Shown here piece by piece: positions 24,815-34,103 of a DNA stretch of 64,000 bases; the stretch's first letter is position 1, and every line of letters starts with the position of its first letter. The DNA lies in the NCBI RefSeq assembly GCF_013359755.1, contig NZ_JABMCJ010000093.1, positions 186,001-250,000 of the forward strand, read 5' to 3'. Source of the stretch: Tardiphaga robiniae (lineage in GTDB: Bacteria > Pseudomonadota > Alphaproteobacteria > Rhizobiales > Xanthobacteraceae). The position numbers were made by a program, and so were the translations under genes. The notes beneath the pieces were generated by a model that did no database searches, was not told the origin of the DNA, and saw nothing but the letters and a program-made list of their open reading frames with translations.

Positions 24815-26026
24815 GTGGCGACATCGACCGAAGCCAGAAAACCGCCGCTGCAACTCGCTGCAAAACTGCGACGTGTGCTGGGCGGGCAGGCGGGCTGGAG
24901 CGGTTTTCTGCTCCAGATCGTGTTTGTCACGGCGCTGGTCTGGATCGGCTATGAGATCGTCGAGAATGCACGCTCCAATCTGGCCGCGCAGAAGATCGCA
25001 TCCGGCTTCGGGTTCCTGTCAAACACCGCGGGCTTTGCGGTCAGTCAGGCGCTGATCCCGTATTCGGAATCCGACACCTATCTGCAGGTGTTCTTTGTCG
25101 GCCTCGTGAACACGCTGGTCGTGTCGCTGATTGGCATATTCTTTGCGACCATCATCGGCTTCATCGTCGGGCTCGGCCGGATGTCGCCGAACTGGCTGCT
25201 GGCGCGGATCGCAGGCGGTTATGTCGAACTGATCCGTAACCTGCCGCTGCTGTTCCAGATCCTCTTCTGGTATCTCGCCGTGCTCGCGACACTGCCGCAG
25301 CCGCGGCAGAGCATCTCGTTGCTGGACAGTTTTTTTCTCAGCAATCGCGGCTTTGGATTGCCGAAGCCGATCGGGACGGAGGCTTTCACGGCGTTCGCGG
25401 TCGCTGTGATCGTTGCGATCATCGCCGCGCTGGTGTTGCGCGTTTATGCGCGACAGCAGCTCTTCGCCAAGGGGCGTGTAATAGCCGTCTGGCCGATCAC
25501 CTTGGGCTTGCTGATCGGTTTGCCGTTGCTGACGGTGCTCGTGCTCGGCAAGCCCGTGACATTCGAGTATCCGGTATTGAGAGGTTTTAATTTTTCGGGC
25601 GGCCTGCGTGTGCTGCCGGAATTCGTCGCACTGACACTCGCGCTCTCGACCTACACCGCCGCCTTCATCGCCGAGATCGTTCGCGCGGGAGTCCAGTCGG
25701 TGCACAAGGGACAGAGCGAGGCGGGCGCATCGCTTGGACTTAGCCGGGGTGCAACGCTGCGACTGATCGTGGTGCCGCAGGCGATGCGCGTGATCCTGCC
25801 GCCGCTGACCAACCAGTATCTCAACCTCACCAAGAATTCGTCGCTGGCTGTTGCCATCGGCTATCCCGATCTGGTCTCGGTCTTTGCCGGGACGACCATG
25901 AGCCAGACCGGGCAGGCCATCGAGATCATCGCCATCACCATGGCGGTCTATCTCGTGATCTCGCTGATCACGAGCGCCATCATGAGCCTCTATGGCTGGC
26001 GGATCTCACGGAGCATGAGTGCATGA
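24815..26026 (+). CDS. aapQ: General L-amino acid ABC transporter, permease Q
   Basis: 403 residues, starting at GTG 24815, 14 bases after aapJ. It has the extended permease form typical of AapQ: extra N-terminal membrane segments and a long insert between FILVGLGR-type and C-terminal blocks. The EAA loop that contacts the ATPase is visible as QSEAGASLGLSRGATL. It pairs with AapM to form the channel. It ends with a 4-base ATGA overlap with aapM. Confidence 0.93.
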   Translation: MATSTEARKPPLQLAAKLRRVLGGQAGWSGFLLQIVFVTALVWIGYEIVENARSNLAAQKIASGFGFLSNTAGFAVSQALIPYSESDTYLQVFFVGLVNTLVVSLIGIFFATIIGFIVGLGRMSPNWLLARIAGGYVELIRNLPLLFQILFWYLAVLATLPQPRQSISLLDSFFLSNRGFGLPKPIGTEAFTAFAVAVIVAIIAALVLRVYARQQLFAKGRVIAVWPITLGLLIGLPLLTVLVLGKPVTFEYPVLRGFNFSGGLRVLPEFVALTLALSTYTAAFIAEIVRAGVQSVHKGQSEAGASLGLSRGATLRLIVVPQAMRVILPPLTNQYLNLTKNSSLAVAIGYPDLVSVFAGTTMSQTGQAIEIIAITMAVYLVISLITSAIMSLYGWRISRSMSA

Positions 26027-27543
26027 GCGACACCAGCTTCATTGCAAAAGAACTGGTTGCAGAGCGCGCCGCACCCGTGCGCAGCGCGGGTTTCATCGGC
26101 TTTGTGCAGACGCGGCTGCTGAATTCACCGACCAATATTCTGCTGACTGTCGTCAGCCTGTTGCTGCTGTGGTTCACCATTGCCCCCACGGTCAAATTCC
26201 TGTTGATCGACGCCGTCTGGCAGGGGCAGGACCGCACGGCGTGTCTGCCGGAAAACGTTGGCCACGCCGTTGGCGCCTGCTGGCCGTTCGTGCAGGCCAA
26301 ATTCACGCAGTTCATCTACGGTTTTTATCCCGAGCCGGAACGCTGGCGCGTCAACCTGACATTCTTGCTCGGTGCACTATTACTTCTGCCGCTGCTGATC
26401 CCGCGTCTGCCCGCGAAGAGCGTGAATGCCGGACTGTTCTTCCTTGCCTTCCCTGTCGTGGCGTTCTTCCTGCTGTATGGCGGTGGCATCAATGGCTTCG
26501 GAATCAGTTGGGCCACGGATTTTCTGTCGACCGTCGCGGTCCACATCACGGATGTGGGTCGCCGGCTCAGGGGTATGGGCCTTCTGTCCGATATAGCTGT
26601 CATCGGTTATCTGCTGACGCTGATAGGCGACGGCGTCGTAGCATTCGGCGGCGGCCTGCAACTCGTCGCGCTGCCGTTTGAGTGGTTACGCAACGAAGGC
26701 GTCAATCATGGCAAACCTGTCTGGTTCGAACTGACGACAACCGCCATCATTGTCTCACTGCTTATGTTCTTGTTGAACGGCCACTTCCGCAGCGGCTGGC
26801 GTGCGCTGGCCAACAGTATCTCCGTCTTCGCTGGCATCGCCGTCGTCATCGCCCTGCTGCGGCTTGATCGTGGCGGATTGCCGATCGTCGATACGCGGCT
26901 CTGGGGCGGATTGCTGGTGACGCTGGTGGTGTCGATCACAGGCATCGTCACGTCGATGCCTGTTGGCATGGCGCTGGCGCTGGGGCGACGCTCGACCATA
27001 CCGCTGATCCGTCTCTTCTCAATCGCCTTCATCGAGTTCTGGCGCGGCGTGCCGCTGATCACCGTATTGTTCTTTGCGACTTATATGCTGCCGCTGTTCC
27101 TGCCGGGCAACTTCACCGTCGATGGTCTCGTGCGCGCGCTGATCGGCATCGCGCTGTTTGCCGGCGCCTACAATGCCGAGGTGATCCGCGGCGGGTTGCA
27201 GGCGATCCCGCGCGGGCAGGCGGAGGCGGCAAGTGCGCTGGGCCTGTCTTGGTGGAAGACGACACGGCTGGTGGTGATGCCGCAGGCGCTGCGCCATGTC
27301 ATTCCCGGCCTCGTCAACAGCTTCATCGCGCTGCTGAAGGATACATCGCTGGTGTCCATCGTCGCGCTATTCGATCTGCTCGGTCAGCTCCGCGCATCCT
27401 TTGCCGATCCGAACTGGTCGACGCCGACGACCTTGTTCACCGGTTTTGCCTTCACCGGCATCATGTATTTCGTGATGTGCTTCGGCATCTCGCGCTATTC
27501 GCTATTCGTCGAGCACCGGCTCAATGTGCATCGACGGAGTTGA
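26023..27543 (+). CDS. aapM: General L-amino acid ABC transporter, permease M
   Basis: 506 residues, longer than most polar amino acid permeases, as is usual for AapM. About ten membrane segments; the N-terminal half has two extra helices and a large periplasmic loop. The C-terminal half carries the His/Glu/Gln permease core with EFWRGVPLITVLF and the EAA loop QAEAASALGLSWWKT. Coupled to aapQ by ATGA and six bases before aapP. Confidence 0.93.
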   Translation: MSDTSFIAKELVAERAAPVRSAGFIGFVQTRLLNSPTNILLTVVSLLLLWFTIAPTVKFLLIDAVWQGQDRTACLPENVGHAVGACWPFVQAKFTQFIYGFYPEPERWRVNLTFLLGALLLLPLLIPRLPAKSVNAGLFFLAFPVVAFFLLYGGGINGFGISWATDFLSTVAVHITDVGRRLRGMGLLSDIAVIGYLLTLIGDGVVAFGGGLQLVALPFEWLRNEGVNHGKPVWFELTTTAIIVSLLMFLLNGHFRSGWRALANSISVFAGIAVVIALLRLDRGGLPIVDTRLWGGLLVTLVVSITGIVTSMPVGMALALGRRSTIPLIRLFSIAFIEFWRGVPLITVLFFATYMLPLFLPGNFTVDGLVRALIGIALFAGAYNAEVIRGGLQAIPRGQAEAASALGLSWWKTTRLVVMPQALRHVIPGLVNSFIALLKDTSLVSIVALFDLLGQLRASFADPNWSTPTTLFTGFAFTGIMYFVMCFGISRYSLFVEHRLNVHRRS

Positions 27544-27549
27544 GGTGAC

Positions 27550-28296
27550 ATGTCCGTATCCGTGAATCCCATCGTCTCGGTTGCCGGCCTCAACAAATGG
27601 TTCGGCGATTTCCACGTGCTGCGCGACATCGATCTTGCGGTCGGCCGCAGCGAGCGCATCGTGATCTGCGGGCCATCGGGCTCGGGCAAATCGACGCTGA
27701 TCCGCTGCATCAATGCACTGGAGGAGTTTCAGGAAGGCCGCATCATGGTCGACGGCATCGAACTCGGTCCCAACCTGCGCCGCGTCGACGATATCAGGCG
27801 TGATGTCGGGATGGTGTTCCAGAGCTTCAACCTGTTTCCGCATCTGACGGTGCTTGAGAACTGTACGTTGGCGCCGATCTGGGTACGGCATATGCCGAAG
27901 AAGGACGCCGATGCTGCGGCGATGAAGTATCTGGAGCGGGTGCGCATTCCAGACAAGGCCAATGCCTATCCCGGTCAGCTCTCCGGCGGCCAGCAGCAGC
28001 GTGTGGCGATCGCCCGGGCGCTGACGATGACGCCGAAGGTGATGCTGTTTGACGAGCCGACATCGGCGCTGGACCCGGAAATGGTCAAGGAAGTGCTCGA
28101 CACCATGGTCGATCTTGCCGGCGAGGGCATGACCATGCTTGTGGTCACGCACGAGATGGGCTTTGCCAGGGAAGTCGCCAGCCGCGTGGTATTTATGGAT
28201 GCCGGGCAGATCATCGAGGCGAATACACCGGACAAGTTTTTCGCCAATCCGCAGCATGCGCGGACGAAGCTGTTCCTGAGCCAGATTCTCCGCTGA
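27550..28296 (+). CDS. aapP: General L-amino acid ABC transporter, ATP-binding protein
   Basis: 248 residues with all ABC ATPase motifs in order: Walker [10 protein letters not shown] (about residue 40), Q-loop [10 protein letters not shown], signature LSGGQQQR (about 150), Walker [13 protein letters not shown] and the switch VVTHEMGFA. It drives the AapQM channel. The stop lies inside a hairpin (28293-28311) that also covers the stop of the convergent gene. Confidence 0.95.
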   Translation: MSVSVNPIVSVAGLNKWFGDFHVLRDIDLAVGRSERIVICGPSGSGKSTLIRCINALEEFQEGRIMVDGIELGPNLRRVDDIRRDVGMVFQSFNLFPHLTVLENCTLAPIWVRHMPKKDADAAAMKYLERVRIPDKANAYPGQLSGGQQQRVAIARALTMTPKVMLFDEPTSALDPEMVKEVLDTMVDLAGEGMTMLVVTHEMGFAREVASRVVFMDAGQIIEANTPDKFFANPQHARTKLFLSQILR

Positions 28297-28311
28297 GGCC
28301 TTGCGCCTCAG
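28293..28311. terminator. Bidirectional terminator-like hairpin
   Basis: CTGAGGC-CTTGC-GCCTCAG, a perfect 7-base stem with a 5-base loop. It overlaps the stop codons of both convergent genes (aapP and the cysK remnant). There is no long T run on either side, so termination strength is uncertain. Confidence 0.5.
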
Positions 28312-29213
28312 ACTTTCTCGAACGGCACCGAGATATCGCTCTTCGTCTCCAGCCATGCCGGCACCGGCAGGTTCTTGCTGCGCATGAAGTCGGGATTGAA
28401 CAGCTTCGACTGATAGCGGCCACCGGAGTCGCAGAGAATGGTGACGATGGTCTTGCCCGGGCCCAACTCCTTTGCGAGGCGGATCGCGCCGGCGATGTTG
28501 ATGCCGGTCGAGCCGCCGAGGCAGAGGCCTTCGTGCTGGAGCAAGTCATAAATGATGGCGACGGCTTCCTCGTCAGAGATCAGGAATGCAGTATCGACAT
28601 GGGCTTTGGCTTGCTGCGCGATCGGCGTCACGCGCCCAAGCCCAATGCCCTCGGTGATCGATCCGCCGGGCGACGCGTTGGCCTCGCCGGTTTTGAAATA
28701 CTCATACATGGCGGCGCCATGCGGATCGGCACAGCCGATCACCACACTCTTGTTCTTTTCCTTCAGATAGGTGCTGGTGCCCGCGAGGGTGCCGCCGCTA
28801 CCCACGGCGCAGATAAAACCGTCGACCTTGCCATCCGTCTGCTGCCAGATCTCGGGTCCCGTCGAATCGTAATGCGCCTTGGCATTGTCGAGATTGTTCC
28901 ACTGATCGCCGAACAGCACGCCGTTTGGTTCGGTCTTCCGGAGTTGCTCGGCGAGGCGCTTGCCCACATGCTGGAATTGATTCGGATTGGAATAAGGGAC
29001 GACCGGTACCTCGATCAGCTCGGCACCGGCGAGCCGCAGCATGTCTTTCTTTTCCTGGCTCTGCGAGTCAGGGATCACAATGATGGTCCGATAGCCGCGC
29101 GCGCTTGCCACCACGGCCAGTCCAATGCCGGTGTTGAAGGTCATGGTGCTGAAATTCTTCGCTCGGGTTGTCGATCTCGCGGCGACCCTAGTGGAGGCCG
29201 CAGAGCCAGACAA
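28308..29213 (-). pseudogene. cysK: 5'-truncated cysteine synthase A remnant
   Basis: From about residue 27 (29135 downward) the product matches O-acetylserine sulfhydrylase: NTGIGLAVVA, the PLP-phosphate loop GSGGTLAG, and GGSTGINIAGA near the C-terminus, to the normal end. The first 80 or so residues of the family, including the SVKDR-type region with the PLP-binding lysine and the VEGTA part of the substrate loop, are absent. They are replaced by an unrelated 26-residue start (MSGSAASTRVAAR). Only about 55 bases separate it from the 3' end of cfa, so the missing part is not nearby. I read it as a deletion product with no catalytic activity; a non-enzymatic role cannot be excluded because the rest of the frame is intact. 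Confidence 0.8.
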
Positions 29214-29269
29214 GGGAAGGGTCTGGCCTCAAGATCTGGTGCTGCAGTGCGGAAAGTCCAGAGCGCGGG

Positions 29270-30499
29270 TTATGGGGCTTTTGCGAATACGACCTGGCGA
29301 ACGTCGATATTCCCCGACAGGAAACCGGCCTCGCAATAGGCCAGGTAGTATTCCCAGAGCCGCCGGAACCGGTCGTCGAAACCGAGCGGCGTCAGGCTTG
29401 GCCAGGCCGCGCGGAAACTATCTCTCCAGGTCGCCAGCGTCTTGGCATAATCCAGTCCGAATATGCGTTCCTTGATGACAGGAACGCCGTATCTGGCCCC
29501 GAGGGATTTCAGGATTTCCGGCGACGGCAGCATGCCGCCGGGAAAGACGTAGCGCTGAATGAAGTCGACCTCGCGCCGATAGGTCTGGAAGAACTTGTCC
29601 TGGATCGTGATGGCCTGGATACCGATCAATCCGCCGGGCAGCAGCCGGTCGCGCAATTGTGAGAAATACTGCGGCCAGAACTGTTCGCCGACGGCCTCGA
29701 TCATCTCGATCGAAGCGATGCGATCATACTGACCGCGTTCGTCGCGATAGTCCTGAAACTTGATCTCGACCTTGTCGCCAAGGCCCGCGTCCTGCATCCG
29801 CTTACGTGCGAAATCGCGCTGCTCGGTCGAGATGGTGAGACCGGTGACATGCGCGCCGTAGTTCTTCGCGGCATATTCGGCAAAGCCACCCCAGCCGCAG
29901 CCGATCTCCAACACCTTCTGTCCGGGCTTCAGATCGATTGCTTCTGCAAGCCGGCGATATTTGTTGTTTTGCGCGGCCGTGAGATCCTGCGTACCGTCTT
30001 CGAAAATCGCGGACGAATAGGTCATGCTCGGATCGAGCCACGCAGAATAGAACGCGTTGCCGATGTCGTAATGCGCGTAGATGTTCTTGCGAGCTTGCCG
30101 CTTGGTGTTGCGGTTGAACCAATGGCGAACGATCTGCACGAAGCGCATCAGCGGATTGTTGCCGAGCATCACCTGAATGAGATCGTGATTGACGCAGAAC
30201 AGATACAGGAATTGCGTGAGATCCGGCGTGTCCCATTCGCGGTGTAGATAGGCTTCCGCGATGCCGATATCGCCGCCATTCACAAGACGCGACGCGAACG
30301 CATAGCTGGTGATCGTCATCTCCGCGGCAGGACCAGGTTCCATGCCGCCGAGGCGGACACGCCGGCCATCGGGAAGTGTCACGTCGAGCGTGCCGCGGCG
30401 CAGACGTGAGCCGAAGCCCAATGCCAGTCGGACGATGCGCGGCAGATCGGGCAGCGCCTTGTCGACATTTTCCGGAGTAAGAACGATCAGGTCAGACAT
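29270..30499 (-). CDS. cfa: Cyclopropane-fatty-acyl-phospholipid synthase
   Basis: 409 residues from ATG 30499 (MSDLIVLTPE). The frame is open to 30724, but the extra 75 residues are low quality. SAM-binding motif VLEIGCGWGGFAE (about residue 195), YAHYDIGN and MTYSSAIF just before it, and the C-terminal TWRDSF and RLWEYYLAYCEAGF blocks are all family features. The enzyme adds a methylene bridge to unsaturated acyl chains of membrane phospholipids, commonly at stationary phase or acid stress. Confidence 0.93.
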   Translation of the reverse strand: MSDLIVLTPENVDKALPDLPRIVRLALGFGSRLRRGTLDVTLPDGRRVRLGGMEPGPAAEMTITSYAFASRLVNGGDIGIAEAYLHREWDTPDLTQFLYLFCVNHDLIQVMLGNNPLMRFVQIVRHWFNRNTKRQARKNIYAHYDIGNAFYSAWLDPSMTYSSAIFEDGTQDLTAAQNNKYRRLAEAIDLKPGQKVLEIGCGWGGFAEYAAKNYGAHVTGLTISTEQRDFARKRMQDAGLGDKVEIKFQDYRDERGQYDRIASIEMIEAVGEQFWPQYFSQLRDRLLPGGLIGIQAITIQDKFFQTYRREVDFIQRYVFPGGMLPSPEILKSLGARYGVPVIKERIFGLDYAKTLATWRDSFRAAWPSLTPLGFDDRFRRLWEYYLAYCEAGFLSGNIDVRQVVFAKAP

Positions 30500-30732
30500 G
30501 CGCAGATCCAGGGGAGTTCGTGGTTCTGTGTTCGCATTCAAGTCGCATGGATGGATGTGCCTGCCGCTCTTCTGTCGGTCGGGACCGCCCTTGTGCGTTG
30601 CGAAATCCGATGAACGCGCGGGCGATTTTACAGGAGTATAGGCGCGGCTTTGTTTACTCGCCAAGCCGGTATTTCTCGCATGGCTTGCTTCACACGACAC
30701 CAGGCGTATGCACCCTTGATCCAATAACCAGT

Positions 30733-30858
30733 CTATGCGTCGCAGAACCTGGTGCGGTGCTCGCCCTGAATCTGGTCGAGGCGCTTTCGCGCCGCGAGCG
30801 CCCTGGCGTCATCGTCGGCAATGCCCTGCAAACGGTTCATCCAGGTCACGGTTGGCAT
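30733..30858 (-). CDS. Possible 41-aa small protein
   Basis: A short frame (MPTVTWMNRL start) with a helical, charged body (DDDARALAARKRLDQI) and codon use like the surrounding genes. It lies alone in a large intergenic region, and GGGG directly before the ATG is too close to be a good ribosome binding site. Marginal; kept because composition is protein-like. Function unknown. Confidence 0.25.
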   Translation of the reverse strand: MPTVTWMNRLQGIADDDARALAARKRLDQIQGEHRTRFCDA

Positions 30859-31037
30859 CCCCAGCGGTTTTCAAAATGGCGCCGACGGCGCAGGTGAACG
30901 CAATCCGGATGTCAGCAACAAATGAACACATGAAATCTTCGTAAGCCTGACCTGCCGGCGCTTCTGTCAGGGACCAAAAAACCCCACAAAATCGGGAGAA
31001 TCTGTGCAAATCCACTCATTTGCGGGCATCTAGCATT

Positions 31038-31062
31038 CGTGTCGCTTGCACGTTGCGACACG
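31038..31062. promoter_or_regulatory. Perfect inverted repeat upstream of efflux operon, candidate operator
   Basis: CGTGTCGC, nine bases, GCGACACG: a perfect 8-base dyad centred about 168 bases before the first efflux gene. The size is right for a dimeric repressor of the TetR or MarR kind, which commonly control RND operons. No such regulator is encoded next to it, so the regulator would be elsewhere. Inference only. Confidence 0.35.
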
Positions 31063-31217
31063 TAAGAACACTGTCCGCAGGATGATTGGGCCGCTAGAAT
31101 GCGGGCTCGCTTCATTGACCAGCATCACCCGGTGAACGTGTCTCAGGCTGCATACTCCAACGCCCCGAATTTCGGCGCAAAGCGCGCGCGGCGGAGCCTT
31201 GTCCGGATGTTCGTGCG

Positions 31218-32663
31218 GTGAATCTCGTGTTCGCGAAAAAGATTGGGCGTTCGGTCGTCGCCTTTGCCGTTGCTGCCAGTTCGGCAGGCTGCATTTTGAC
31301 CAAGGATCTGCCTGATCCGGCCCTCGATATTCCCGAGGGCTATAAGGCGGCACGGCTGGCCAATCCGAACGGCGCCACGCCGACACTGGACTGGTGGCGC
31401 GGCTTTCGCTCCAGGGAACTGACGCAGCTGATGGAGGAGGCCCAGACGGTCAACCTCGATATCGCTGCGGCAACATCGCGAATCATGCAGGCCGATGCGC
31501 AGGCACGAATCACCGGCGCAGCGCTGCTGCCCAGCGTGAGCGGCGGCGGGCAGGAGACCTATTCGCGGACCTCGGGCTCAAGCTCTAGTGGCCTAACCAA
31601 TGGCGGCCGCGAGGTGGTGACCTATTCTGCCTCGCTCTCGGCCAGCTATGAGATCGACTTCTGGGGCAAGAACCGCGACGCGGCGCTGGCTGCGGAAGAA
31701 ACCTCGACGGCCAATCGCTTTGACCGCGACGTGGTGGCGCTAACCACTATGGCGGCTGTCGCCAATGCCTATTTCCAGGTGCTGACCTCGCAGGACCGCA
31801 TTCGCACAGCGGAGCGCAACATCGCCAGCGCGCAGCGTATCCTTGATGCGATCAAACAGCGCTTCAGTGCCGGCACCGGCACCGATCTCGATGTCGCGCA
31901 GCAGGAAAGCGTGCTGGCCAATCAGCGCGCTGCGGTGCCGCCGCTGCGGACCACGCTGGCGCAGAACGTCAATGCGCTCGCGACGCTAGTGTCCCGCCCC
32001 CCTGAAAGCGTGCGCGTGGCCGGCGGGTCGCTGAACAATATCGCAGCCCCGCGCGTCACGCCCGGCCTGCCGTCAGAGCTGTTAACCCAGCGGCCGGATA
32101 TCCGCCGGCAGGAGGCGCAATTGGCCTCGGCCACGGCCAATGTTGGCAGCGCCCGGGCGCAGTTCTTTCCGAGTATCCAGTTGACCGGCTCGGGCGGTTA
32201 TCAGAGCGCAGCGCTGGCCTCGCTGTTCCAACCCAATGCCGCCTTCTTCAGCCTCGTCGGCGGCCTGACACAGCCGATCTTCGATGGCGGGCGCATCCAG
32301 GGCAATTTCGAGCTGACCCAGGCACGGCAGGACGAGCTCCTGCAGACCTATCGCAAGACGGTCGTGCAGTCCTTTGCCGACGTGGACAACGCGCTGGTCG
32401 CGATTCGCCAGACCACCGAGCGGCTGCGGCTGCAGCGTGAGGTGGTCCGGGCGTCCCGGCGGGCCTTCGAGCTGTCCGAGCAGCAATTGCGCGCCGGAAC
32501 CGCTGACATCGTAACTGTGCTAAACACCCAGCTGACGCTGTTCCAGGCGGAAGATGTCCTGTCGCAGGCGCAACTGGCGCGACTGCAGGCGATCATCAGC
32601 CTCTATCAGGCGCTGGGGGGCGGCTGGGAGCCGAAAATGGAAAGACCGGTCAATGCTCTTTAA
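31218..32663 (+). CDS. Outer-membrane lipoprotein of RND efflux system (NodT family)
   Basis: 481 residues with a lipoprotein signal (lipobox SAGC, Cys about residue 25) and two outer-membrane efflux protein repeats (each long helix-strand-helix, e.g. LMEEAQTVNLDIAAA, TNDFWGK-type SYEIDFWGKN and QQLRAGTADIVTVLN). It forms the TolC-like exit duct for the pump encoded downstream. The start is GTG 31218. It overlaps the adaptor gene by 11 bases. Confidence 0.93.
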   Translation: MNLVFAKKIGRSVVAFAVAASSAGCILTKDLPDPALDIPEGYKAARLANPNGATPTLDWWRGFRSRELTQLMEEAQTVNLDIAAATSRIMQADAQARITGAALLPSVSGGGQETYSRTSGSSSSGLTNGGREVVTYSASLSASYEIDFWGKNRDAALAAEETSTANRFDRDVVALTTMAAVANAYFQVLTSQDRIRTAERNIASAQRILDAIKQRFSAGTGTDLDVAQQESVLANQRAAVPPLRTTLAQNVNALATLVSRPPESVRVAGGSLNNIAAPRVTPGLPSELLTQRPDIRRQEAQLASATANVGSARAQFFPSIQLTGSGGYQSAALASLFQPNAAFFSLVGGLTQPIFDGGRIQGNFELTQARQDELLQTYRKTVVQSFADVDNALVAIRQTTERLRLQREVVRASRRAFELSEQQLRAGTADIVTVLNTQLTLFQAEDVLSQAQLARLQAIISLYQALGGGWEPKMERPVNAL

Positions 32664-34041
32664 GCCGGAGTTGAAAGAGGCCGCGAAAGCGACGGGCGAT
32701 GGTGTCGCCAAGGTCGCCGGCAAGGCGCGCCGCCGTACTGTGTCGATCGCCGTGACGCTGCTGATCCTCGGCGGGCTCGGCTATATCGGCTGGAACGCCT
32801 TCCAGCAGCGTCAGACCGCCAACCACGGCGGTTTCCGGCCGGACATGATGACGGTGCCGGTGCTTGCGGCGATGCCGAAGATCCAGGACGTGCCGGTCTA
32901 TCTCGATGGCGTCGGCTCGGTGAAGGCCTTGAACAACGTCACCGTGCGCGCGCAGGTCGACGGCAAACTGATCAAGGTCAATTTCAAGGAAGGTCAGGAC
33001 GTCAAGGCTGGCGATGTGCTCGGCGAGATTGACCCGGTGCTCTACAAGGCACTGTACGATCAGGCTGTTGCGAAGAAGGCGCAGGACGAGGCGACGCTTG
33101 CCAATGCGCGGCTCGACCTGATCCGCTACCAGCAGCTCGCAACGTCAAACGCCGGCTCCAAGCAGCAGGCCGACACCCAGAAGTCTCTCGTTGCCCAGCA
33201 GGAGGCTCTGGTGAATGCCGATCAGGCTGCCATCGACAATGCCGCCGCAACGCTGAGCTACACCAAGATCATCGCGCCGCTCTCTGGCCGGGCCGGCCTG
33301 CGTCAGGTCGATCAGGGCAACATCATCCACGCGTCCGATACCACGGGCCTCGTGGTGATCACGCAACTGCAGCCTATCGCAGTACTGTTCAGCCTGCCGC
33401 AGCAGCAAATCGTTCGCGCCAACGCCGCTGCTGCCAAGGGCACGCTGATGGTCGATGTGTTCGGCAATGACGGCGTGACCGTCATCGACACCGGTACGCT
33501 CACCGGCATCGACAATCAGGTCGATACAACCACCGGCACAGTGAAGCTGAAGGCCGAATTCCCGAACCCGAATTATCAGCTCTGGCCCGGTCAGTTCGTC
33601 AATGTGCGGCTGAAGGTCGAGACCCTGAAGGATGCGATGGTGGTGCCGACCTCGGCCGTACAACGCGGTCCCGCCGGTACGTTCAGTTACGTGATCGAGG
33701 AGGGCGACATCGTCAAGGCGGTGCCGGTCACCGTAACGCAGCAGAACGAGACCACGGCCGTCATCGCCAAGGGCCTGTCGGCGACCGAGCGTGTTGTCAC
33801 CACGGGCTTTGCCAATCTCGCAGAAGGATCGAAGGTGTCTGTCGGCACCAACGATCAGGAGCCGACCGCCGACTTGGCACCACGTAAGCGTGGCGGGGGC
33901 AAGGGCAATGATGCTGGCGAGCGTCGTGGCAAGCGCGGCCAGAATTCAGGTGGTGCGGGTGGCCAAGGCAATCCGCAGGCACCGATTGGCCAGACGCCGC
34001 CTCCAGCCAGCCCGAGCGCTGCGCCATCGGGAGCGAAGTAG
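32653..34041 (+). CDS. mdtA: RND efflux periplasmic adaptor (membrane fusion protein)
   Basis: 462 residues from ATG 32653 (MLFKPELKEA); the open frame reaches further back but overlaps the upstream gene too far. One membrane anchor at about 32-52, then a lipoyl half-motif (VRAQVDGKLIKVNF, GQDVKAGD), a helical hairpin (about 115-185) and beta-barrel domains (TTGTVKLKAEFPN). The last 50 residues are low-complexity Gly/Lys/Asn/Pro. It bridges pump and duct. The symbol follows the MdtABC layout (one adaptor, two different pumps) rather than a proven orthology. Confidence 0.9.
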   Translation: MLFKPELKEAAKATGDGVAKVAGKARRRTVSIAVTLLILGGLGYIGWNAFQQRQTANHGGFRPDMMTVPVLAAMPKIQDVPVYLDGVGSVKALNNVTVRAQVDGKLIKVNFKEGQDVKAGDVLGEIDPVLYKALYDQAVAKKAQDEATLANARLDLIRYQQLATSNAGSKQQADTQKSLVAQQEALVNADQAAIDNAAATLSYTKIIAPLSGRAGLRQVDQGNIIHASDTTGLVVITQLQPIAVLFSLPQQQIVRANAAAAKGTLMVDVFGNDGVTVIDTGTLTGIDNQVDTTTGTVKLKAEFPNPNYQLWPGQFVNVRLKVETLKDAMVVPTSAVQRGPAGTFSYVIEEGDIVKAVPVTVTQQNETTAVIAKGLSATERVVTTGFANLAEGSKVSVGTNDQEPTADLAPRKRGGGKGNDAGERRGKRGQNSGGAGGQGNPQAPIGQTPPPASPSAAPSGAK

Positions 34042-34103
34042 CCATGATGTTCGCACGATCGATCGCCTGAGTTGATGACTTCTATACCAAAGAGCGCACA
34101 GTC

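Larger units (their letters stand above)
30500..31217. other. Intergenic region between cfa and the RND efflux operon
   Basis: About 720 bases between divergent units, with no long gene. A 41-codon minus-strand frame (30733-30858, listed separately) is the only coding candidate. An 8-base inverted repeat lies at 31038-31062. The short frames starting near 30520-30735 on the plus strand have poor composition and no ribosome binding sites. Confidence 0.5.
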
